From the NCBI RefSeq assembly GCF_000024185.1, contig NC_013790.1, positions 2,741,613 to 2,805,612 of the forward strand: a stretch of 64,000 bases of DNA, in the 5' to 3' direction. This document shows, piece after piece, positions 39,078-52,700 of this stretch. Each line of letters begins with the position of its first letter. The stretch's first letter is position 1. Made by a program: the position numbers and the translations under genes. Under the pieces are notes generated by a model. That model was not told where the DNA came from. It did not search any database and worked only from the letters and a program-made list of their open reading frames with translations. Source of the DNA: Methanobrevibacter ruminantium M1 (GTDB lineage Archaea > Methanobacteriota > Methanobacteria > Methanobacteriales > Methanobacteriaceae).

Positions 39078-40118
39078 ATGTTAAATTTAAATAAAAAAAC
39101 TATCATTGGAGTAATCCTTTGTTTTATTCTTGCAATTCCTTCATTTTTGCTAGGAAATCTTTTTCCAATAATTGGAGGGCCTATCATTGCCATTTTACTT
39201 GGAATGATAATTGCAAGCTTTTGGAAAGATAAGGGAAGCGCTGAAGAGGGAATAAACTTCACCTCAAAGTACATACTTCAGCTTGCAGTCGTATTCTTAG
39301 GATTCGGCCTTAACCTAGGGGTCATAGTCGCAACAGGAATCCAATCCCTTCCAATCATCATTGGAACAATATCCATAGCCCTTATCGTTGCCTATATAAT
39401 GATGAAAGTCCTTAAGATGGAGAGAAACTCTGCAATACTCATTGGTGTGGGATCTTCCATTTGCGGAGGCTCTGCAATAGCTGCTACAGCCCCTGTAATA
39501 GGTGCAAATGATGAGGAAGTTGCCCAATCAATTTCAATAATATTTTTCTTCAATGTCATAGCTGCAATTATATTTCCAATGCTTGGTAGAATGCTAGGCT
39601 TTTCTACAGTGAATGGAGATGCATTTGGCATATTTGCTGGAACTGCGATAAATGACACTTCCTCAGTAACTGCAGCTGCAGCTACATGGGACAATATGTG
39701 GGGACTTGGTTCAGCAACCCTCGATAAGGCAGCTACAGTCAAATTAACCAGAACACTTGCAATCATTCCAATAACACTTGCATTATCCTATATAATAGGA
39801 AAGAAAGATAATGGAGAAAAAAGTAATGAAGAAGGATTCAGCTTAAAAAGAGCATTTCCAACATTCATAGCATTCTTTATTTTAGCTTCAATCATAACAA
39901 CAGTTGCAGTTTTTCTTGGTGTGGATGCAAGCCTATTCATTCCAATGAAAGAAATAAGCAAATTCCTGATTGTCATGGCAATGCTTGCAATCGGCCTAAA
40001 CAGCGATATTGTAAAACTTGTTAGGACAGGTGGAAAACCATTGCTGCTTGGTGCAAGCTGTTGGATAGCGATTACCATTGTAAGCTTGATTTTACAGCAT
40101 TTATTAGGAATTTGGTAA
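39078..40118 (+). CDS. YeiH/UPF0324-family membrane protein (putative sulfate exporter family)
   Basis: 346 residues with about ten hydrophobic segments. It matches the YeiH family through LGMIIASFWKDKGSAEEGINF...LQLAVVFLGFGLNLG, the Gly-rich ILIGVGSSICGGSAIAATAPVIGA, and FGIFAGTAINDTSSVTAAA. The family is annotated as putative sulfate or anion exporters, with little experimental support; the transported molecule here is unknown. AGAGAGATAT precedes the ATG. Single gene between thrS and fae-hps. Confidence 0.88.
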   Translation: MLNLNKKTIIGVILCFILAIPSFLLGNLFPIIGGPIIAILLGMIIASFWKDKGSAEEGINFTSKYILQLAVVFLGFGLNLGVIVATGIQSLPIIIGTISIALIVAYIMMKVLKMERNSAILIGVGSSICGGSAIAATAPVIGANDEEVAQSISIIFFFNVIAAIIFPMLGRMLGFSTVNGDAFGIFAGTAINDTSSVTAAAATWDNMWGLGSATLDKAATVKLTRTLAIIPITLALSYIIGKKDNGEKSNEEGFSLKRAFPTFIAFFILASIITTVAVFLGVDASLFIPMKEISKFLIVMAMLAIGLNSDIVKLVRTGGKPLLLGASCWIAITIVSLILQHLLGIW

Positions 40119-40388
40119 TCTTTCCATTCTTTTTTTTTACTGTACGATATGCACTAAGATTTTATTATTACTTTTTTAAGCAAGTGAATTAAATTCCAAT
40201 CAATTACTTAACTATATATTAGATTAAAATCATAAATTATAATTGTATAAATAATTACTATATTAAGAAATTGATTGTATTTTTGATTTTTAATTAGATT
40301 TTTCATAATATTGTAATATTTAAGAATAATTATTGAAAATAATGATTATTACTTTAATTAATTTTTTCCTTGATTGGAGGATATAAAA

Positions 40389-41627
40389 ATGGTAAAAAAA
40401 GACGATACAATGTTTATAGGTGAAGCTCTTATCGGAGACGGAGACGAATTAGCACACGTTGACTTACTTATCGGCAGAAAAGATGGTCCTGTAGGAAACG
40501 CTTTTGCTAATGGATTAAGCCAATTATCAGTTGGACACACTCCATTGCTCAGTGTAATCAGACCTAACTTAATGACCAAACCTGCTACAATCATCATCCC
40601 TAAAGTCACTGTAGGTGACTTGGATGATGCAAGCAAAATCTTTGGACCAGCACAAACCGCTGTAGGAAGAGCAGTGGCAGATGCTGTGGAAGAAGGAATC
40701 ATTCCTAAAAACAAGGCAGAGGAATGGGTAATTAACGCAAGTGTACTCATTAGCCCAGCTGCTGAAGATTACAGAAAAATTTACCAATACAACTATGCTG
40801 CAACAAAGCTTGCAATTAAAAGAGCATTGGACGGATATCCAGACATGAAAAAAGTATTATACGAAAAAGATCGTGGAACCCACGCCATTATGGGATTCAA
40901 GGCTATCAAGCTTTACGAACCACCTTACTTGCAAGTTGCACTTGACCTTGACAATGAAGAGGCTATGGCAAGAATCATCAAGCAACTTCCTAACAGAGAA
41001 AGAATCCTTCTTGAAGCAGGAACTCCTCTTGTTAAGAAATTCGGTGTTGGAATTGTCGGCAAAATCAGAGAATTGGCACCAAGCGCATTCATCATTGCTG
41101 ACCTTAAGACCTTGGATGTAGGAAGGGTTGAAGTCAAGATGGCAGCAGATGAAACCGCTGATGCAGTTGCTATCTCTGGTCTTGGTACCATTGAATCAAT
41201 TGAAAAGGCAATCCACGAAACCAGAAAACAAGGCATCTACTCTATCCTTGATATGATGAATGTAGACAACTTCACTGAAAAGCTACAACAAATCAACAAG
41301 GACTTAATGCCAGACATTGTTCTATTGCACAGAAATGTTGACCTTGAAAGTAAGCTTAGAGCAGAAGGCAAGAACCTTGATGACATAAGTGCTTGGGGTA
41401 ATATCAAAGAAATTAAAGAAATTACCGGCGGCCTTGCTGCTGTTGCAGGAGGAATCACTCCTGAAAAGGCAGAAGAAGCATTTGAAAAAGGTGCAGATAT
41501 CATCATTGCAGGCAGATACATCATTGGCTCTGGAGACCCAAGAAGAGCTGCAGAAGACTTCTTAGCTCATATGCCTGTAGATCCAAACCACATGAGAGTG
41601 GTTATGGAAGATGACGAACAAATTTAA
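40389..41627 (+). CDS. fae-hps: Fae-Hps fusion: formaldehyde-activating enzyme / 3-hexulose-6-phosphate synthase
   Basis: 412 residues. The Fae half (1-~165) condenses formaldehyde with tetrahydromethanopterin; seen in [22 protein letters not shown] and [17 protein letters not shown]. The Hps half (~170-412) is a KGPDC-like barrel with [18 protein letters not shown] and [10 protein letters not shown]. In methanogens lacking the oxidative pentose phosphate route the Hps reaction runs toward ribulose 5-phosphate, with Fae trapping the formaldehyde released. I start at ATG 40389, eight bases after TTGGAGGA; the longer frame begins with TTG. A perfect terminator hairpin follows. Confidence 0.96.
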   Translation: MVKKDDTMFIGEALIGDGDELAHVDLLIGRKDGPVGNAFANGLSQLSVGHTPLLSVIRPNLMTKPATIIIPKVTVGDLDDASKIFGPAQTAVGRAVADAVEEGIIPKNKAEEWVINASVLISPAAEDYRKIYQYNYAATKLAIKRALDGYPDMKKVLYEKDRGTHAIMGFKAIKLYEPPYLQVALDLDNEEAMARIIKQLPNRERILLEAGTPLVKKFGVGIVGKIRELAPSAFIIADLKTLDVGRVEVKMAADETADAVAISGLGTIESIEKAIHETRKQGIYSILDMMNVDNFTEKLQQINKDLMPDIVLLHRNVDLESKLRAEGKNLDDISAWGNIKEIKEITGGLAAVAGGITPEKAEEAFEKGADIIIAGRYIIGSGDPRRAAEDFLAHMPVDPNHMRVVMEDDEQI

Positions 41628-41650
41628 ATAATAATTTTTAAAAGGACTTA

Positions 41651-41686
41651 AGCTAATTAGATTTATCTAATTAGCTATTTTTTTTA
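41651..41686 (+). terminator. fae-hps terminator
   Basis: Perfect 11-bp stem AGCTAATTAGA / TCTAATTAGCT with loop TTTA, followed by ATTTTTTTT. Confidence 0.85.
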
Positions 41687-41801
41687 AATGATTATTTTTA
41701 TCTCATCATATAAGAATAGTTTTTATACAAACAAACAATATTTAATTAAAAAATTATCCTATAGGAATTAATCAATAAATTAAACCAAAAAAGGTGAAAA
41801 T

Positions 41802-42116
41802 ATGGGATTTTGTAACTCATGTGGAAGACCAATGGGAAGAAATGATTATGGAACCAATGAAGACGGCAGTCCAAATCAAGACTACTGCAAAGACTGTTTC
41901 CAAAATGGAGAATTTACAGAACCAGATATAACCATAAATGAAATGATTATTAGAAATGCAGAAAGAATGCTTAGAAGAAACAGAGACTTGCGTGAAGAGG
42001 AAGCCACTGGAATTCTATGCAATTTCTTGCCTAACTTAAAAAGATGGAATCCTAATCCTGATGATGAAATAGAAGATGAGGATGAACCTGTAAGAGGCTA
42101 CAGAGGAGGATTCTAA
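41802..42116 (+). CDS. Small zinc-ribbon protein
   Basis: 104 residues. The N-terminus MGFCNSCGRPM...QDYCKDCFQNGEFTEPD has the CxxC...CxxC zinc ribbon of the family Pfam calls Zn_ribbon_2 (name from memory). A helical middle part and an acidic tail (DDEIEDEDEP) ending RGYRGGF follow. GGTGAAAAT precedes the ATG. It is cytoplasmic, with its own promoter region after the fae-hps terminator. Function unknown; a nucleic-acid or protein-binding adaptor is possible. Confidence 0.8.
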   Translation: MGFCNSCGRPMGRNDYGTNEDGSPNQDYCKDCFQNGEFTEPDITINEMIIRNAERMLRRNRDLREEEATGILCNFLPNLKRWNPNPDDEIEDEDEPVRGYRGGF

Positions 42117-42143
42117 TTAAAAAAAGATTTTTTATAAAAATTG

Positions 42144-42263
42144 AATTTTTATTAAAAATTTATTAAAAAGTCTAAAAATAAGCTAAAAAAACTAAATAAG
42201 CAAAAATTTTTATTAAAAATTTATTAAAAAGTCTAAAAATAAGTTAAAAAACAAAACAAGCAA
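42144..42263. repeat. ~65-bp direct repeat, two copies
   Basis: TTTTTATTAAAAATTTATTA followed by AAAAGTCTAAAAATAAG and AAGCAAA occurs twice in a row, the copies about 65 bp apart and almost identical. It is non-coding, between the zinc-ribbon gene and the convergent coiled-coil gene. Confidence 0.8.
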
Positions 42264-42264
42264 A

Positions 42265-43278
42265 TTATTCTAATCTTGCAATGAAAGCTTTAAATTTCTC
42301 AAGTAAGCTTCTATAATGAATTACTTTAACTTTTTCATTATATAAGTTTTCTTGAGCTTCTTCATATTTTCTAAGCAAAACTATATATTCTCTTTGGAGT
42401 TCTATATAATCAGAATAGTCAAAACTTACGCTGCTTTTTACATCACTAATTAAAACTTCACTATCTTCATCAACTGTAGAACTCAATAAATGATTATTGT
42501 TTATATTTAAACCATTATTATATCCATAAAGATTATTGTTATCATATCCATTGCCATTTAAGCCATTGCCCAAACCATTATTGTCTAAACCATTATTATA
42601 CCCATTACCATTCAAACCATTGCCATTATTAAATCCATTTAGGCCATTGCCTAAACCGTTATTTAATTCATTATTGTTCAATTCATTAGTTAAATTGTTT
42701 AAATTATCGTTTAGCTCTGCATTGATAGTGTTTAAGTTATCAATTTCACCATTTAATGAATCAACCTTATTATTCAATGAATTGACATACTCATTTAAAT
42801 CTTCAATGATGAAGTTTTTATTATCCAATTGGTCTTTCAAATTAACAATGGTAAGCTTACTTTCTTCAAGCTGATCTCTTAAATTAGAACAGTCTTCTTT
42901 TAAAATGAGTAATTTTTTATTGGATTTATCCAATTCCAATTTACTGTCATCCAATTCCAAAGTAAAGGATTCAAGTTTAGAACTATTTGAATATAATTCC
43001 TGTCTGGCTTCATCCAAAGAATAATTCAGATTTTTAATATCTTCAGATTGCATGGCATTGAACAATTCCATTGCTGAAATCAGTTCCTCATTATCCTGAA
43101 TTTCATCAAATTGATTCTTGGATAAAATAAATACTTCCTCTTTATCGTCAAAGACATTGTCGGATTTTGGTATTGTTACCTGAACCTGTTCAGTTTTATA
43201 GGTCTTTTTAGTACCATCCTTTAAGGTTCTATTATAAGACCTGAAATATTTTTTAACAATACCTTTTACAAAATCCAT
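42265..43278 (-). CDS. Coiled-coil protein with Asn/Gly-rich repeat linker
   Basis: 337 residues. A basic N-terminal part (MDFVKGIVKKYFRSYNRTLKDGTKKTYKTEQ) is followed by a long heptad coiled coil at about 85-200 (SKLESFTLELDDSKLELDKS and similar). A low-complexity tract of NGLNGNGYNNGL-type units lies at about 205-260, and a final helix (YIELQREYIVLLRKYEEAQE) closes the protein. No signal peptide or membrane helix. The Asn/Gly tract reflects short DNA repeats and is probably a flexible spacer. Function unknown; a structural or DNA-associated role is conceivable. GGTGTTAG precedes the ATG. Confidence 0.75.
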   Translation of the reverse strand: MDFVKGIVKKYFRSYNRTLKDGTKKTYKTEQVQVTIPKSDNVFDDKEEVFILSKNQFDEIQDNEELISAMELFNAMQSEDIKNLNYSLDEARQELYSNSSKLESFTLELDDSKLELDKSNKKLLILKEDCSNLRDQLEESKLTIVNLKDQLDNKNFIIEDLNEYVNSLNNKVDSLNGEIDNLNTINAELNDNLNNLTNELNNNELNNGLGNGLNGFNNGNGLNGNGYNNGLDNNGLGNGLNGNGYDNNNLYGYNNGLNINNNHLLSSTVDEDSEVLISDVKSSVSFDYSDYIELQREYIVLLRKYEEAQENLYNEKVKVIHYRSLLEKFKAFIARLE

Positions 43279-43639
43279 ACTAACACCAGATTGATAAATT
43301 GAAATATATTTAAAGGAAAAATTCGAAAATTTTCCATAAAGTTTGCTATTGATTATATTATAATATGTATATTTATTTCCATTATCATATATAATTGTTT
43401 TAGTTTAATCGAAAACAAGTTCGTATATATAGAAATAATTAAAAATTTTGGAGAACTATTTGAGGACAAACAATAATTTTCCAATGATTTTAAAATTTAA
43501 AAAATAAAAAACCTTAAAAATCAAATTAAACCATTTTAAAATAATTTAAAAAAATCTTCATAGTCAATAAACTATTTTAAAATGATTTAAACATAAAATA
43601 TTCACTTAAAACTATTATTAAAAAAACAGACATTTTCCT
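43279..43639. other. Spacer between the giant adhesin and coiled-coil genes
   Basis: AT-rich minus-strand promoter region of the coiled-coil gene. TATA-like TATATAATATAATC-type sequence lies near 43350-43400. No gene seen. Confidence 0.45.
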
Positions 43640-43696
43640 AGAAATTAAAAAAAAAATAAAAAAAAATAAAAAATAACTAGATAAAAATCTAGTTAT
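43640..43696 (-). terminator. Terminator of the giant adhesin gene
   Basis: Perfect 10-bp stem ATAACTAGAT / ATCTAGTTAT with AAAA/TTTT loop (43673-43696), followed on the minus strand by a run of T broken only by single A over 30 bases. Confidence 0.9.
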
Positions 43697-43710
43697 AATT
43701 ATATTTTGAT

Positions 43711-46700
43711 TTATTCTTTCCTGCATCTTAGTCCTATACCTCCAAAGATAGCAAAGATTGCCATCAAGAATATTAGTAAAGGATTACCTGTTCTTAAACT
43801 AATATCCACACCATGTTTTGGTTTATCAGGAATAGGATCTGGATTATCGGATTTGTTATCAGCGATTTCGATAGTTGCATTATCAAAATTATTAGAAGTG
43901 TTCTTATCTGTTATTGAACAATTTACAGTAGCATTGTTAGTAAAGTTTCCAGAAATAAGTGCTTTACAACATATGTCTAATGTCACTTCTTCACCATTTG
44001 CTAAATCACCAATAGACCAAATACCTTTAGCCGCATCGAAAGTTCCCTTAGATGAATTATAAGCAATGAATTTTGTACTAGCAGGTAATGCATCATATAC
44101 ATAAACCTCAATTGCATCACAAGGTCCTTCATTCATGACTTTTATAATCCAATGCATTGTATCATTTACATTATACTTTATTTTATCAGATGATTTTTCA
44201 ATTACTAAATCAACAATAGGATAAACTTCTGTAGTATTGTTAGCCTTATTATTTGAATAATTAGACTCAACAGTAGTAGTATTTACAGAAACTGGGTTAG
44301 TGATATTTCCTAATTCGATGACTTTAGTATATATATTAATAGTAGCACTAGAACCGCTTGACAATTTACCCACAGTCCAAGTTCCACTTTCGTCATCATA
44401 CCTACCTGTACTTGCCTTATAACCAACAAACATAAGACCTTCAGGTAAAATATCACTTACACATACGTTTAAAGCTTCACTAGGACCGTTATTAGTAACT
44501 CTTACAGTCCAAGTGAGTATATCATCTATATTCACTTTTGTAGCATTAACGATCTTACTTATGACTAAATCACAAATCGGACTAGCAACTGTAGTGTTAT
44601 TTGCTACATTATTAGTATAATTATTATCTAGAGTAGTAGTATTAACAGTAGCAATATTAATTAAAGTACCATCAATAAGGACTTTAGTAACTAAGACAAG
44701 AGATACTGCAGTATCCTTTTCTAAAGTACCAATAGACCACTCACTAATAACTTCATTAAAATTACCAACACTAACATTATAATCAATTAATTCTAAACCT
44801 TTCGGTAAGATTTCTTTTACAATGACATTAGAAGCATCATGTGGACCAAGATTAGTAACTGTAATATTCCATTGTACCAGATCTGAAACATTACAATTAG
44901 TACAATTTACGGCTTTAGAAATGACTAAATCACAGAGATAGTCAGCTTCAGTAAAGTTACTTGCATTATTGTTAGTATAATTAGATTCATGGCTTGTAGT
45001 ATTTACAGTAGCAGTGTTTACAATAGTACCATTTACAAGAACACGGGTAACTAAGCTTAAAGAAACGGGAGTATTAGGCTCTAAATCACCAATATTCCAT
45101 TCACCGGTAATATTATTATAATTGCCACCGCTTACACTAATTAATTCAAGTCCATTGTCTAAAAGATCTTTAACAATTACATCTAAAGCAGTATCCGGAC
45201 CAAGATTTACAACGGTAATTTTCCATTCGACAATATCATAAACAAGAATTTCTGTAGCATTAACAGCTTTGTAAATAATCAAATCACAGACAGGTTTAGC
45301 GGTAGTATTGTTGGTATTGTTGGTTTCGTTGGTTAAATTAGAACCAGCGGAAACATTGTTTACCAAAGTACCATTTTCAACAACGTCAAAGAATACAGTG
45401 AAGTTTGCAGAATCTCCAGGTTCAAGGGAACCGACTAAGGTCCATCTGGAACCATCATAATTCCACTTGCGACTGCTATTCTCATATCTATTGTAGAGTA
45501 AACCATTTGAATAATCATCATCTATAACATATATTCCACTTAAATCGCAATCACCAACATTGCTTACAAGAATTGTAAAGCTGGTGATATTTCCGACATA
45601 AACAGATTCATCATTACTAATTTTTAAAACAGTCATTTTAGGACTGTATGCAGTTGTGTTATTTGTTGTGTTTGTTTTGTTAGTCAAGTTTGAACTTGCT
45701 GAAGCGTTGTTTACCAAAGTACCATTTTCAACAACGGTAAAGAACACAGTAAAGTTAGCTGAACTGCCAGGTGTTAAATCACCGACCAATGACCATTCGC
45801 CATTGTTGTAATTCCAATTAGCACTGCCATTAATATAATTCTTATATTTTAGACCAGTGCTGTAATCTGTATCGGTAACAACAACTTCTGATAAGTTACA
45901 GTCACCGGTGTTGCTTACAACAATTGTAAAGCTTGTGGTATTACCAAGATAAACGATTTCATCGTTAGCTACTTTCATTACAGTCATATTAGGTAAATAT
46001 GCTCTTGTGCTGTTGGTAGCGTTTGTCTCATTGGTTAAATTGGATTTGGCGCTGATGTTGTTATATAAAGTACCGTTTTTGGTAACGTTGAAGTAGACAA
46101 CAAAACTAGCGAAACCTTCAGGAGCAAGATCTCCTATTAAGGTCCATGTTCTTGTTTCATCGTCATAATCCCATTTGCGGTCACCGTTAGGTACCCAAAC
46201 ACCATTGTACTCTAAACCTTCACTGAACCAATATTCGCAAATAACAACATCAGACAAGCTACAATCACCAGTATTTTTAACAAATATGGTAAAGATAGCT
46301 GTGTCTCCAACATAGACTGTATCCTCATAAATGAGTTTTTCAACAGTCATGTTAGGTCTGTAAGCAGTAGTGTTGTTTGTTGCATTGGTTTCGTTGGTTA
46401 AATTGGATTTAACACTTGCGTTGTTTACCAATGTGCCATTGTCAATAACAATGAAGAATACTGTTAAGTTAGCGGAAGCACCCGGAGCCAAATCACCGAC
46501 TAAAGTGAATTTATCTCCATCATAATTCCATTTACTGCTAGTATTCGCATATCTGCTGTACTGTAGACCAGCACTGTAATCATTATCAGTTACAACGATT
46601 TCAGATAAGCTGCAGTCACCAGTGTTAGTTACAACAATAGTGAAACTAGTGGTGTTTCCAAGATAGACAACACCATCGTTACTGATCTTTTGAACAGTCA

Positions 46701-49700
46701 TGTTAGGTCTGTAAGCAGTGGTATTGTTAGTAGCATTGGTTTCATTGGTTAAATTAGAACCAGCGGTAGCATTGTTTACTAAAGTACCATTGTCAATTAC
46801 GGTAAAGTAAACAGTTATGCTAGCATTATCACCAACAGTTAACTGACCTTCAAGGTTCCATCTGCCTCCAGCATAAGTCCAAGTGCCTTTAACAGGAACG
46901 AACTTATTGTTGTATTGTAAACCTTTACTGAAATCATCATCTTTTATATAAACACCAGTTAAGTTACAGTCACCAGTGTTAGTAACAATGATTGTGAAAC
47001 TGGTCTCATTACCAACATAGACAAGTTGATCGTTACTGACCTTTTGAACAGTCATGTTAGGCCTGTAAGCAGTGGTATTATTTGTTGCATTGGTTTCGTT
47101 GGTTAAATTAGATTTAACACTTGCATTGTTTACTAATGTACCATTGTCAACAACAATAAAGAACACAGTTAAGTTTGCGGAATTACCAGGAGCCAAATCA
47201 CCTACCAGAGTGAACTTGCCACCATTATAATTCCATAATCTGCTGCTGTTCTCATATCTGCTGTATTTTAAGCCAAGACTATAATCATTATCAGTCACAA
47301 CGATTTCGGAAAGGTTGCAATCACCAGTGTTAGTCACAACAATAGTGAAACTGGTAATGTTACCAACATAAACAACCTCATCATTACTAATCTTTTGAAT
47401 AGTCATGTTAGGCCTGTAAGCAGTAGTGTTATTTGTTGCGTTGGTTTCGTTGGTTAAATTAGATCTAACGCTTGCATTGTTTACCAAGGTACCGTTATCA
47501 ATAACAGTGAAGAACACAGTAAACTCGGCAGAACTACCATTGGTTAAATCACCAACTAAACTCCAAGTATGACCTACAGCATCATAATTCCAATTCCTAG
47601 TGCCATTAGCATAAGTCAAGTAACTTAAACCAGCACTGAAATCAGAATCAGTCACAACAATATCAGACAGATTACAGTCACCAGTGTTAGTCACAACAAT
47701 AGTGAAACTGGTAATGTTACCAACATAAACAACCTCATCATTACTAATCTTTTGAATAGTCATGTTAGGCCTGTAAGCAGTAGTGTTATTTGTTGCGTTG
47801 GTTTCATTGGTTAAATTAGATCTAACGCTTGCATTGTTAACCAAGGTACCGTTATCAATAACAGTGAAGAACACAGTAAACTCGGCAGAACTACCATTGG
47901 TTAAATCACCAACTAAACTCCAAGTATGACCTACAGCATCATAATTCCAATTCCTAGTGCCATTAGCATAAGTCAAGTAACTTAAACCAGCACTGAAATC
48001 AGAATCAGTGACAACAATATCAGACAGATTACAGTCACCAGTGTTAGTCACAACAATAGTGAAACTGGTAATGTTACCAACATAAACAACCTCATCATTA
48101 CTAATCTTTTGAATAGTCATGTTAGGCCTGTAAGCAGTAGTGTTATTTGTTGCGTTGGTTTCATTGGTTAAATTAGATCTAACGCTTGCATTGTTTACCA
48201 AGGTACCGTTATCAATAACAGTGAAGAACACAGTAAACTCGGCAGAACTACCATTGGTTAAATCACCAACTAAACTCCAAGTATGACCTACAGCATCATA
48301 ATTCCAATTCCTAGTGCCATTAGCATAAGTCAAGTAACTTAAACCAGCACTGAAATCAGAATCAGTGACAACAATATCAGACAGATTACAGTCACCAGTG
48401 TTAGTCACAACAATAGTGAAACTGGTAATGTTACCAACATAAACAACCTCATCATTACTAATCTTTTGAATAGTCATGTTAGGCCTGTAAGCAGTAGTGT
48501 TATTTGTTGCGTTGGTTTCATTGGTTAAATTAGATCTAACGCTTGCATTGTTTACCAAGGTACCGTTATCAATAACAGTGAAGAACACAGTAAACTCGGC
48601 AGAACTACCATTGGTTAAATCACCAACTAAACTCCAAGTATGACCTACAGCATCATAATTCCAATTCCTAGTGCCATTAGCATAAGTCAAGTAACTTAAA
48701 CCAGCACTGAAATCAGAATCAGTCACAACAATATCAGACAGATTACAGTCACCAGTGTTAGTCACAACAATAGTGAAACTGGTAATGTTACCAACATAAA
48801 CAACCTCATCATTACTGACCTTTTGAATAGTCATGTTAGGCCTGTAAGCAGTAGTGTTATTAGTTCCATTGGTTTCATTGGTTAAATTGGAACCTGCAGA
48901 AACATTGTTAACTAAAGTACCATTATCTACTACGGTAAAGTAAACAGTAAAGTTAGCAGTAGGATTATCAGTAGTGAGATTACCGACTAAAGTCCATTTA
49001 GCGCCATCATAAGTCCAATCACGAGAACCATTCTCGTATCTAAGGTAACTTAAACCTGCGCTATAATCAGAATCAACTACATAAACTCCACTTAAATTAC
49101 AATCACCAGTATTTCTAACAAGAATAGTAAAGCTAGTCACATTACCGATGTAGACCACTTTATCGTTAGCGATTTTTTGAACTGTCATGTTAGGAACCGC
49201 TATAGGTGTATTAGTAACAGTCCAATTTCCAACAGTATTATTAGTAATTAGAACGCTGTAGCCATCTACACGAACCTCGCCAATAGTATAATTAATCAAT
49301 TTGCCGTTATTATATTGAGGCAAACCACTGAAAGTATAAGTCCAAGCACCTCTAGCGGTTAAATTGGTCTCATTAACTTTCTTACCATCAGCAAACAACT
49401 CAATAGTCACATTAGAAGGCCTAATACCATATTTATCATTACTGTCGTTCCAGACTTTAGTTACATTAATTTCTGTAACATTTGGAACGTGAGTGTTGTA
49501 AACTGTCCAATTGGATTGATTGTAACTGACATCATAGCCAACAGGAACAACAGACTCATTGACAATGTAAACAATAGGAACAGTTGTACCGTTAAACTTA
49601 GGCAAGTCTTTGAATGTGTAATTCCATCCATCAGTTCCGGTTACAAGAACAGAGCGTTCAGTGCCGTCACTACCAATCAAGGTAATGTTAACGCTGATTG

Positions 49701-52700
49701 GCCTGATACCATCCTGGTTGTTAGCATCTTCCCAAACCTTAGTAACAGTAATGTTAACTAATTCAGGAACATGAGTGTTGTATACTGTCCAGTTGGTTTG
49801 GTTGTAGCTGACTTCATAGCCAACAGGAACAACAGACTCATTGACAGTGTAAACAATAGGTACAGTTGTACCGTTAAACTTAGGCAAGTCTTTGAATGTG
49901 TAATTCCATCCATCAGTTCCGGTTACAAGAACAGAGCGTTCAGTGCCGTCACTACCAATCAAGGTAATGTTAACGCTGATTGGCCTGATACCATCCTGGT
50001 TGTTAGCATCTTCCCAAATCTTGGTAACAGTAATGTTTACGATTTCAGGAACATGAGTGTTGTATACTGTCCAGTTGGTTTGGTTGTAGCTGACTTCATA
50101 GCCAACAGGAACAACAGACTCATTGACAGTGTAAACAATAGGATCAGTAGTTCCATTGTACACTGGCAAGTCAGTGAATGTGTAATTCCAGACACCGTTA
50201 TTTTCGGTTACAAGAACAGAGCGTTCAGTGCCATCAGTACCAATCAAAGTAATGTTAACACTGCCTGGCCTGATTCCATCCTGGTTGTTAGCATCTTCCC
50301 AAATCTTGGTAACAGTAATGTTTACGATTTCAGGAACATGTGTATTGTATACAGTCCGGTTGGATTGGTTGTAACTTACTTCATAGCCAACAGGAACAAC
50401 AGACTCATTGACAGTGTAAACAATAGGATCAGTAGTTCCATTGTACACTGGCAAGTCAGTGAATGTGTAATTCCAGACACCGTTATTTTCGGTTACAAGA
50501 ACAGAACGTTCAGTGCCGTCACTACCAATCAAAGTAATGTTAACACTGCCTGGCCTGATTCCATCCTGGTTGTTAGCATCTTCCCAAATCTTGGTAACAG
50601 TAATGTTTACGATTTCAGGAACATGAGTGTTGTATACAGTCCAGTTGGATTGATTGTAGCTTACTTCATAGCCAACAGGAACAACAGACTCAATGACAGT
50701 GTAAACAATAGGATCAGTAGTTCCATTGTACACTGGCAAGTCAGTGAAAGTGTAATTCCATACGCCATCAGTCTCGGTTACAAGAACAGAACGTTCAGTG
50801 CCGTCACTACCAATCAAGGTAATGTTAACGCTGCTTGGCCTGATTCCATCCTGGTTGTTAGCATCTTCCCAAACCTTAGTAACAGTAATGTTAGTCACTT
50901 CAGGAACATGAGCGTTGTATACAGTCCAATTGGATTGATTGTAGCTTACTTCATAGCCATCAGGAACAACAGACTCAATGACAGTGTAAACAATAGGATC
51001 AGTAGTTCCATTGTACACTGGCAAGTCAGTGAAAGTGTAATTCCATACGCCATCAGTCTCGGTTACAAGAACAGAACGTTCACTGCCATCACTACCAATC
51101 AAGGTAATGTTAACACTAGTAGGCCTGATACCATCCTGGTTGTTAGCATCTTCCCAAACCTTAGTAACGGTTATGTTTACAAGCTCAGGAATGTGAGTGT
51201 TGTATACAGTCCAGTTGGATTGGTTGTAACTTACTTCATAGCCGTCAGGAACAACAGACTCATTGACAGTGTAAACAATAGGATCAGTAGTTCCATTGTA
51301 CACTGGCAAGTCAGTGAAAGTGTAATTCCAGACACCGTTATTTTCGGTTACAAGAACAGAACGTTCAGTGCCATCACTACCAATCAAGGTAATGTTAACA
51401 CTAGTAGGCCTGATACCATCCTGGTTGTTAGCATCTTCCCAAACCTTAGTAACGGTTATGTTTACAAGCTCAGGAATGTGAGTGTTGTATACAGTCCAGT
51501 TGGATTGGTTATAACTTACTTCATAGCCGTCAGGAACAACAGACTCATTGACAGTGTAAACAATAGGATCAGTAGTTCCATTGTACACTGGCAAGTCAGT
51601 GAAAGTGTAATTCCAGACACCGTTATTTTCGGTTACAAGAACAGAACGTTCAGTGCCATCACTACCAATCAAGGTAATGTTAACGCTGCTTGGCCTGATA
51701 CCATCCTGGTTATTAGCATCTTCCCAAACCTTAGTAACAGTAATGTTAGTCACTTCAGGAACATGAGTGTTATATACTGTCCAATTGGATTGATTGTAAC
51801 TGACATCATAGCCATTAGGAACAACAGACTCATTGACAGTGTAAACAATAGAATCACCAGAGCTGTTAAACATAGGTAAATCTGTGAAAGTGTAATTCCA
51901 TACACCACCAGTTCCAGTTACAAGAACAGAACGTTCACTGCCATCACTACCAATCAAAGTAATGTTAACGCTAGTAGGCCTGATACCATCCTGGTTATTA
52001 GCATCTTCCCAAACCTTAGTAACAGTAATGTTAGTCACTTCAGGAACATGAGTGTTATATACTGTCCAATTGGATTGATTGTAACTGACATCATAGCCAT
52101 TAGGAACAACAGACTCATTGACAGTGTAAACAATAGAATCACCAGAGCTGTTAAACATAGGTAAATCTGTGAAAGTGTAATTCCATACACCACCAGTTCC
52201 AGTTACAAGAACAGAACGTTCACTGCCATCACTACCAATCAAAGTAATGTTAACGCTAGTAGGCCTGATTCCATCCTGGTTGTTAGCATCATCCCAAACC
52301 TTAGTAACGGTAATGTTAGTAAGGGTTTCGGTAGTATTGTTCGCAACATTGTTAGTATAATTGGTCTCTGGAGTAACAGTAGTGACATTAGCAACATTGG
52401 TAAAGATACCATATTTAGTCACATTAGTTACTAAATTCATGACCATTGTACTGTTTTCATCTAAACTATTAATGCCTAAAGTAAGATTTGTAGAGTTAGT
52501 GCCATTAACTAGGGTTAAATTGACCTTATATTCCACAAATGTCTTATCACCAATAGTCCAAATGCCAGTATTGTTGTCATAAGTGGTATTCACTTCGCTA
52601 ATCAAATCGCCAGTTACTTCATCATATGTTCTATTGACGAAAGTCCAAACATTGCTAGACTCATTATAGAAAGCATCTCCAAAGAGATTAGAGAAGAATG

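Noticed and set aside
49771-51879. A 702-codon open frame antisense to the Cna_B region of the adhesin
   Set aside because: It follows the 285-bp repeat exactly and arises because the repeated codons happen to lack stops on the other strand. It has no ribosome binding site and no independent protein character.
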